Origin: Paraburkholderia sp. SG-MS1
GTDB lineage: Bacteria > Pseudomonadota > Gammaproteobacteria > Burkholderiales > Burkholderiaceae
DNA length: 64,000 nt
Assembly: GCF_012275575.1 (NCBI RefSeq)
Contig: NZ_NPIH01000255.1
Span: forward strand, 24,932 to 88,931
Direction: 5' to 3'
Positions 61,444 through 64,000 of this stretch are shown in pieces (the stretch's first letter is position 1; every line of letters starts with the position of its first letter). The notes under the pieces are model-generated. The model was not told where the DNA came from. It ran no database searches and saw nothing but the letters and a program-made list of their open reading frames with translations. A program made the translations under genes and the position numbers.

Positions 61444-62562
61444 TTAGCGCCATTGTTCGGTCAGTTCGTTGGCCAGCACCATCTTCTCGCGCACCACATC
61501 GACCAATGCGGCATCTACGCCGCCCTGCGCTTTCAGGAACTTGAGCGCAGCGGAATGCACCGTGCGCATCGCGCGCCCGTCGATTCCCGCCATACGCGCC
61601 CCGCTGCGCCGCGTCTCTTCGACCAGATCGCGGGCGCTGCCGAAGTCGGGCGACAACCCGCTCTGCGCCTCGAACGCTGCGCGCAATCCGGCCGCATAGT
61701 CGCGCGACTGCCCGAGCCGGTCGATGTCGATCAGCAGACCGACACCCTCGGCCATCCGCAACGCGCAGAGAATCCACAACGCGACAAACGCGCGATAGGC
61801 GTTGTTGCCTTCCGCCGTGCGCGCGTATTGCTCACACGCCATCGCGTAGGCGTCATCCGGCATCGATCCCACGGGCGGCAAGCTTGCGCCGCAAACGGCG
61901 ATCGCCTGTCTGACCAGTGGGTCTGACTGGTTCAGACCCAGTACACGAAACGGCGCGGCGACGAAAAAAGGATTGCTCCATTGCTGACTGAGCAGCCATC
62001 CCGAGGCAAACTGCGATGCCGGATTGCGCAGCACGCCCACGTGCATCGCTTCTGGAAACGCCAGTTTCAACCAGGGCAGCCGGCCCGACGAGCGGCAAAA
62101 CTTGAAGACCGGCACGCTGCCCAGTTCGACGGTGCGTTCGCAAAGATTGTGCAAATAGGCCTGTAAAGGAGGGAATTCCGCATCCGGCGTGCTCGCGAAA
62201 CGATCGATGCTGAAGCGTTTGCGATAACCGGCCACGCCGCGCACGCGGTCCTGAAGAAACGGACGGTACTCGTCGAAGTACGGCGCAGCGAGCGGCGGAT
62301 GCCCCGAGGTCAGCGTGGGTCGGGAGGCGGCCACCTCGGCGAGGCTCAGCTCGGCGAGTACGTTGCTGAGCGGTTCGTAAAAGCCGGTTGCCGCGTCGAG
62401 TTCACGCAGACGGGACCAGACCCACGTACCCGCGCTGCGCCAACCCGTGTGCAGAAATACCGCCTGTTTCAGCGCGCTTTTTTGCGCGGCATCGTTCAAT
62501 CGGGAAACCGGTTCGTTAGCGGCGTTCGACGGACTGTTCGACGGCCCTTGTGACAACGGCAT
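61444..62562 (-). CDS. Sulfotransferase-like protein
   Basis: A 372-residue cytoplasmic protein with a phosphosulfate-loop-like AVFLHTGWRSAGTWVWSRL and a later VGVLRNPASQFASGWLLSQQ (3'-phosphate-binding-like). It resembles bacterial sulfotransferases rather than enzymes of aroma metabolism. It converges on aroQ with a 25-bp gap. Substrate unknown. A decayed relative lies at 1071-1793. Confidence 0.65.
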   Translation of the reverse strand: MPLSQGPSNSPSNAANEPVSRLNDAAQKSALKQAVFLHTGWRSAGTWVWSRLRELDAATGFYEPLSNVLAELSLAEVAASRPTLTSGHPPLAAPYFDEYRPFLQDRVRGVAGYRKRFSIDRFASTPDAEFPPLQAYLHNLCERTVELGSVPVFKFCRSSGRLPWLKLAFPEAMHVGVLRNPASQFASGWLLSQQWSNPFFVAAPFRVLGLNQSDPLVRQAIAVCGASLPPVGSMPDDAYAMACEQYARTAEGNNAYRAFVALWILCALRMAEGVGLLIDIDRLGQSRDYAAGLRAAFEAQSGLSPDFGSARDLVEETRRSGARMAGIDGRAMRTVHSAALKFLKAQGGVDAALVDVVREKMVLANELTEQWR

Positions 62563-62789
62563 GGGACTTCTCTTCTGAAGGCGACAACGATTCGATGGAA
62601 AGCGGACACTGCCCGCGGCGCTTCATGGCGGCTCATACTTGAACGGGTCGAGCGGTCGGCTTCGTGACGGAAACATCACTTTACCTTGCGAGGCCGTGCC
62701 GCGTTCGGCTGCGTGCACCGCCGACGGCCATGGAACCGCATGGCCAAACGCATTATGCTGCCAGACTTGCGCCCTCTTCCATTGCTCAC

Positions 62790-63122
62790 ATGAACGATTC
62801 GGCCGATATCCGCCTCGGCACTCAGGCAGCCAACCTGTTCCCGAGCCGCTGGGACACAATCGTGACCGCCGAAGAAGCCGGTGTCTACAAGCCGCACCCG
62901 CAACCGTACCGGCTCGCGCTCACGACACTCGGCGTTCAGGCCCACGAAGCCGCATTCGTGGCCGGCTCCAGCTACGACATGTTTGGCACCGCCGCGGTCG
63001 GCTTGCGTACATACTGGCACAACCACGCCGGCCTGCCGCTCGTCGCGGGTGCGCAGGCACCCGAGATCGAAGCGGCCAAGCTCGATTCGCTCATCCCGTG
63101 GCTCGGCCGTTTCGGCCTGTGA
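62790..63122 (+). pseudogene. C-terminal fragment of haloacid dehalogenase-like hydrolase
   Basis: The frame gives MNDSADIRLGTQAANLFPSRWDTIVTAEEAGVYKPHPQPYRLALTTLGV in outline and ends FVAGSSYDMFGTAAVGLRTYWHNHAGLPLV. This is the second half of an HAD type II dehalogenase (Lys in YKPHP, Ser/Asp in GSSYDMFG). The N-terminal nucleophile Asp (DxxGT) is absent and the upstream frame has no related sequence, so the gene has probably lost its first half. Confidence 0.65.
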
Positions 63123-63150
63123 GCCCCATCACTTCAATCCCGGTGACAGC

Positions 63151-64000
63151 ATGAAACTCGAACAGATCGAAACCCCTGCCGCGCTGATCGATATCGCGCG
63201 AATGCAGAAGAACATCGCGCGTATGCAGGCGCGCATGAACACGCTGGGCGTCGCGTTCAGGCCGCACGTGAAGACCACCAAATGCATCGACGTGGTGCGT
63301 GCGCAGATCGCCGCCGGCGCGCGCGGCATCACGGTGTCGACGCTGAAGGAAGCCGAAGCATTCTTTGCCGCCGGCATCCATGACATTCTCTACGCGGTCA
63401 GCATGGCGCCCTCGAAGTTGCCGAGAGCGCTCGCGCTGCGCCGCCAAGGCTGCGATCTCAAGCTGGTGGTGGACAACCCGAACGCCGCGTCGGCGCTCGC
63501 CGCATTCGGCGACCAGCATGGCGAAAACTTCGAGGTGTGGATCGAAGTCGACACCGATGGACACCGCTCGGGCATCACGCCCGAAGAGGACACATTGCTC
63601 GAAGTCGGGAAAATTCTGCAGGAGAACGGCGTGAAAGTGGGCGGCGTGATGACCCACGCAGGATCGAGCTACGAGCTCGATACGCCGGCCGCGCTCGCGG
63701 TGCTCGCCGAACGGGAGCGCGCGGGCTGCGTGCGCGCGGCGCAACGGCTGCGCGAGGCCGGCATCGCGTGCCCGGCGGTCAGCGTCGGCTCGACGCCCAC
63801 CGCGCTCGCCGCCGCGCAACTGGACGGCGTCACCGAAGTGCGGGCCGGTGTCTACGTGCTGTTCGATCTGGTCATGCACAACGTCGGCGTGTGCGCGCTC
63901 GACGACATCGCGCTCAGCGTGCTCGCCACCGTCATTGGTCATCAGGCGGATAAAGGCTGGGCGATTCTCGACGCAGGCTGGATGGCGATGAGCCGCGATC
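63151..64000 (+). CDS. DSD1-family PLP enzyme (D-threonine aldolase/D-serine dehydratase-like), 3' truncated
   Basis: ATG 63151 (MKLEQIETPAALIDIARMQKNI) begins the alanine-racemase-like TIM barrel. PLP Lys is in FRPHVKTTKCIDV; other family elements are GITVSTLKEAEAFFAAGIHDILYAV, VDTDGHRSGI, THAGSSYELD and SVGSTPTA. The gene runs past the right edge. Members cleave or dehydrate D-threonine, D-serine or 3-hydroxyaspartate-type amino acids. Confidence 0.85.
   Translation, partial: MKLEQIETPAALIDIARMQKNIARMQARMNTLGVAFRPHVKTTKCIDVVRAQIAAGARGITVSTLKEAEAFFAAGIHDILYAVSMAPSKLPRALALRRQGCDLKLVVDNPNAASALAAFGDQHGENFEVWIEVDTDGHRSGITPEEDTLLEVGKILQENGVKVGGVMTHAGSSYELDTPAALAVLAERERAGCVRAAQRLREAGIACPAVSVGSTPTALAAAQLDGVTEVRAGVYVLFDLVMHNVGVCALDDIALSVLATVIGHQADKGWAILDAGWMAMSRD

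Noticed and set aside
1-64000. tRNA, rRNA, CRISPR or insertion-sequence features
   Set aside because: Scanned for by eye; no cloverleaf-like block, repeat-spacer array or transposase motif was recognised, though eye scanning can miss short RNA genes.

Overview
This is a high-GC (about 60-65%) window with dense genes, many GTG starts and protein families typical of the Burkholderiaceae: a SYLF-domain lipoprotein, DUF3300/DUF2950 pairs, MHS-family carriers, CoA-acylating methylmalonate-semialdehyde dehydrogenase and many FixJ-type regulators. It looks like a Paraburkholderia, Caballeronia or Burkholderia replicon, probably an accessory part of a secondary chromosome or megaplasmid. No rRNA, tRNA, CRISPR array, intact insertion sequence or prophage was recognised. 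Both ends cut through genes (a PAP2/LssY protein at the left, a DSD1-family PLP enzyme at the right).

Layout. 0-5 kb: PAP2/LssY protein, a frameshifted sulfotransferase remnant beside DnaA-box-like sequences, a phytanoyl-CoA dioxygenase-like enzyme, an unknown protein and an outer-membrane phospholipase A. 5.4-10.5 kb: a probable signalling locus. A Rossmann enzyme resembling cyanobacterial long-chain acyl-ACP reductase (AAR) is followed after 16 bp by a multi-pass hybrid histidine kinase whose membrane domain resembles CqsS/LqsS quorum-sensing receptors; a soluble REC-histidine kinase gene points towards them. No CqsA/LqsA-type synthase is present, so the reductase may supply the ligand. 11-19 kb: organosulfur or sulfonate uptake and oxidation (two binding proteins, two permeases, an ATPase, an FMN monooxygenase and a CmcJ/NvfI-type oxidoreductase). 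19.4-21.8 kb: a polar amino-acid ABC transporter with no ATPase gene.

22-49 kb: an envelope and stress region. It holds a surface-antigen-like protein, a SulP transporter, DUF2950 and DUF3300 proteins, glycine-zipper and periplasmic proteins, an AI-2E-type permease, a long minus-strand operon joining an RND efflux system to PqiABC and small proteins, a response-regulator/FixJ/PAS-kinase trio, a SYLF lipoprotein, a VIT-like membrane protein, polyphosphate kinase 2 and a bPH2 membrane protein. Several intergenic regions here share a near-palindrome, GGACYTTGGTCC, at a fairly constant distance (78-84 nt) from three start codons. It resembles the mycobacterial DosR dormancy box, and DosR belongs to the same NarL/FixJ family as the local regulator. 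I infer a local regulon controlled by the 42-44 kb two-component system.

49.7-64 kb: ordinary metabolic genes with clear local regulation: ArsR plus an old-yellow-enzyme reductase, MarR plus an isochorismatase-like hydrolase and an MFS exporter, methylmalonate-semialdehyde dehydrogenase, and a LysR gene divergent from an MHS carrier/dehydrogenase/type II dehydroquinase set that probably degrades quinate or shikimate. A sulfotransferase-like protein, a truncated haloacid dehalogenase and the DSD1-family enzyme close the window.

All assignments come from reading motifs and family resemblance by eye. No database search or alignment program was run.
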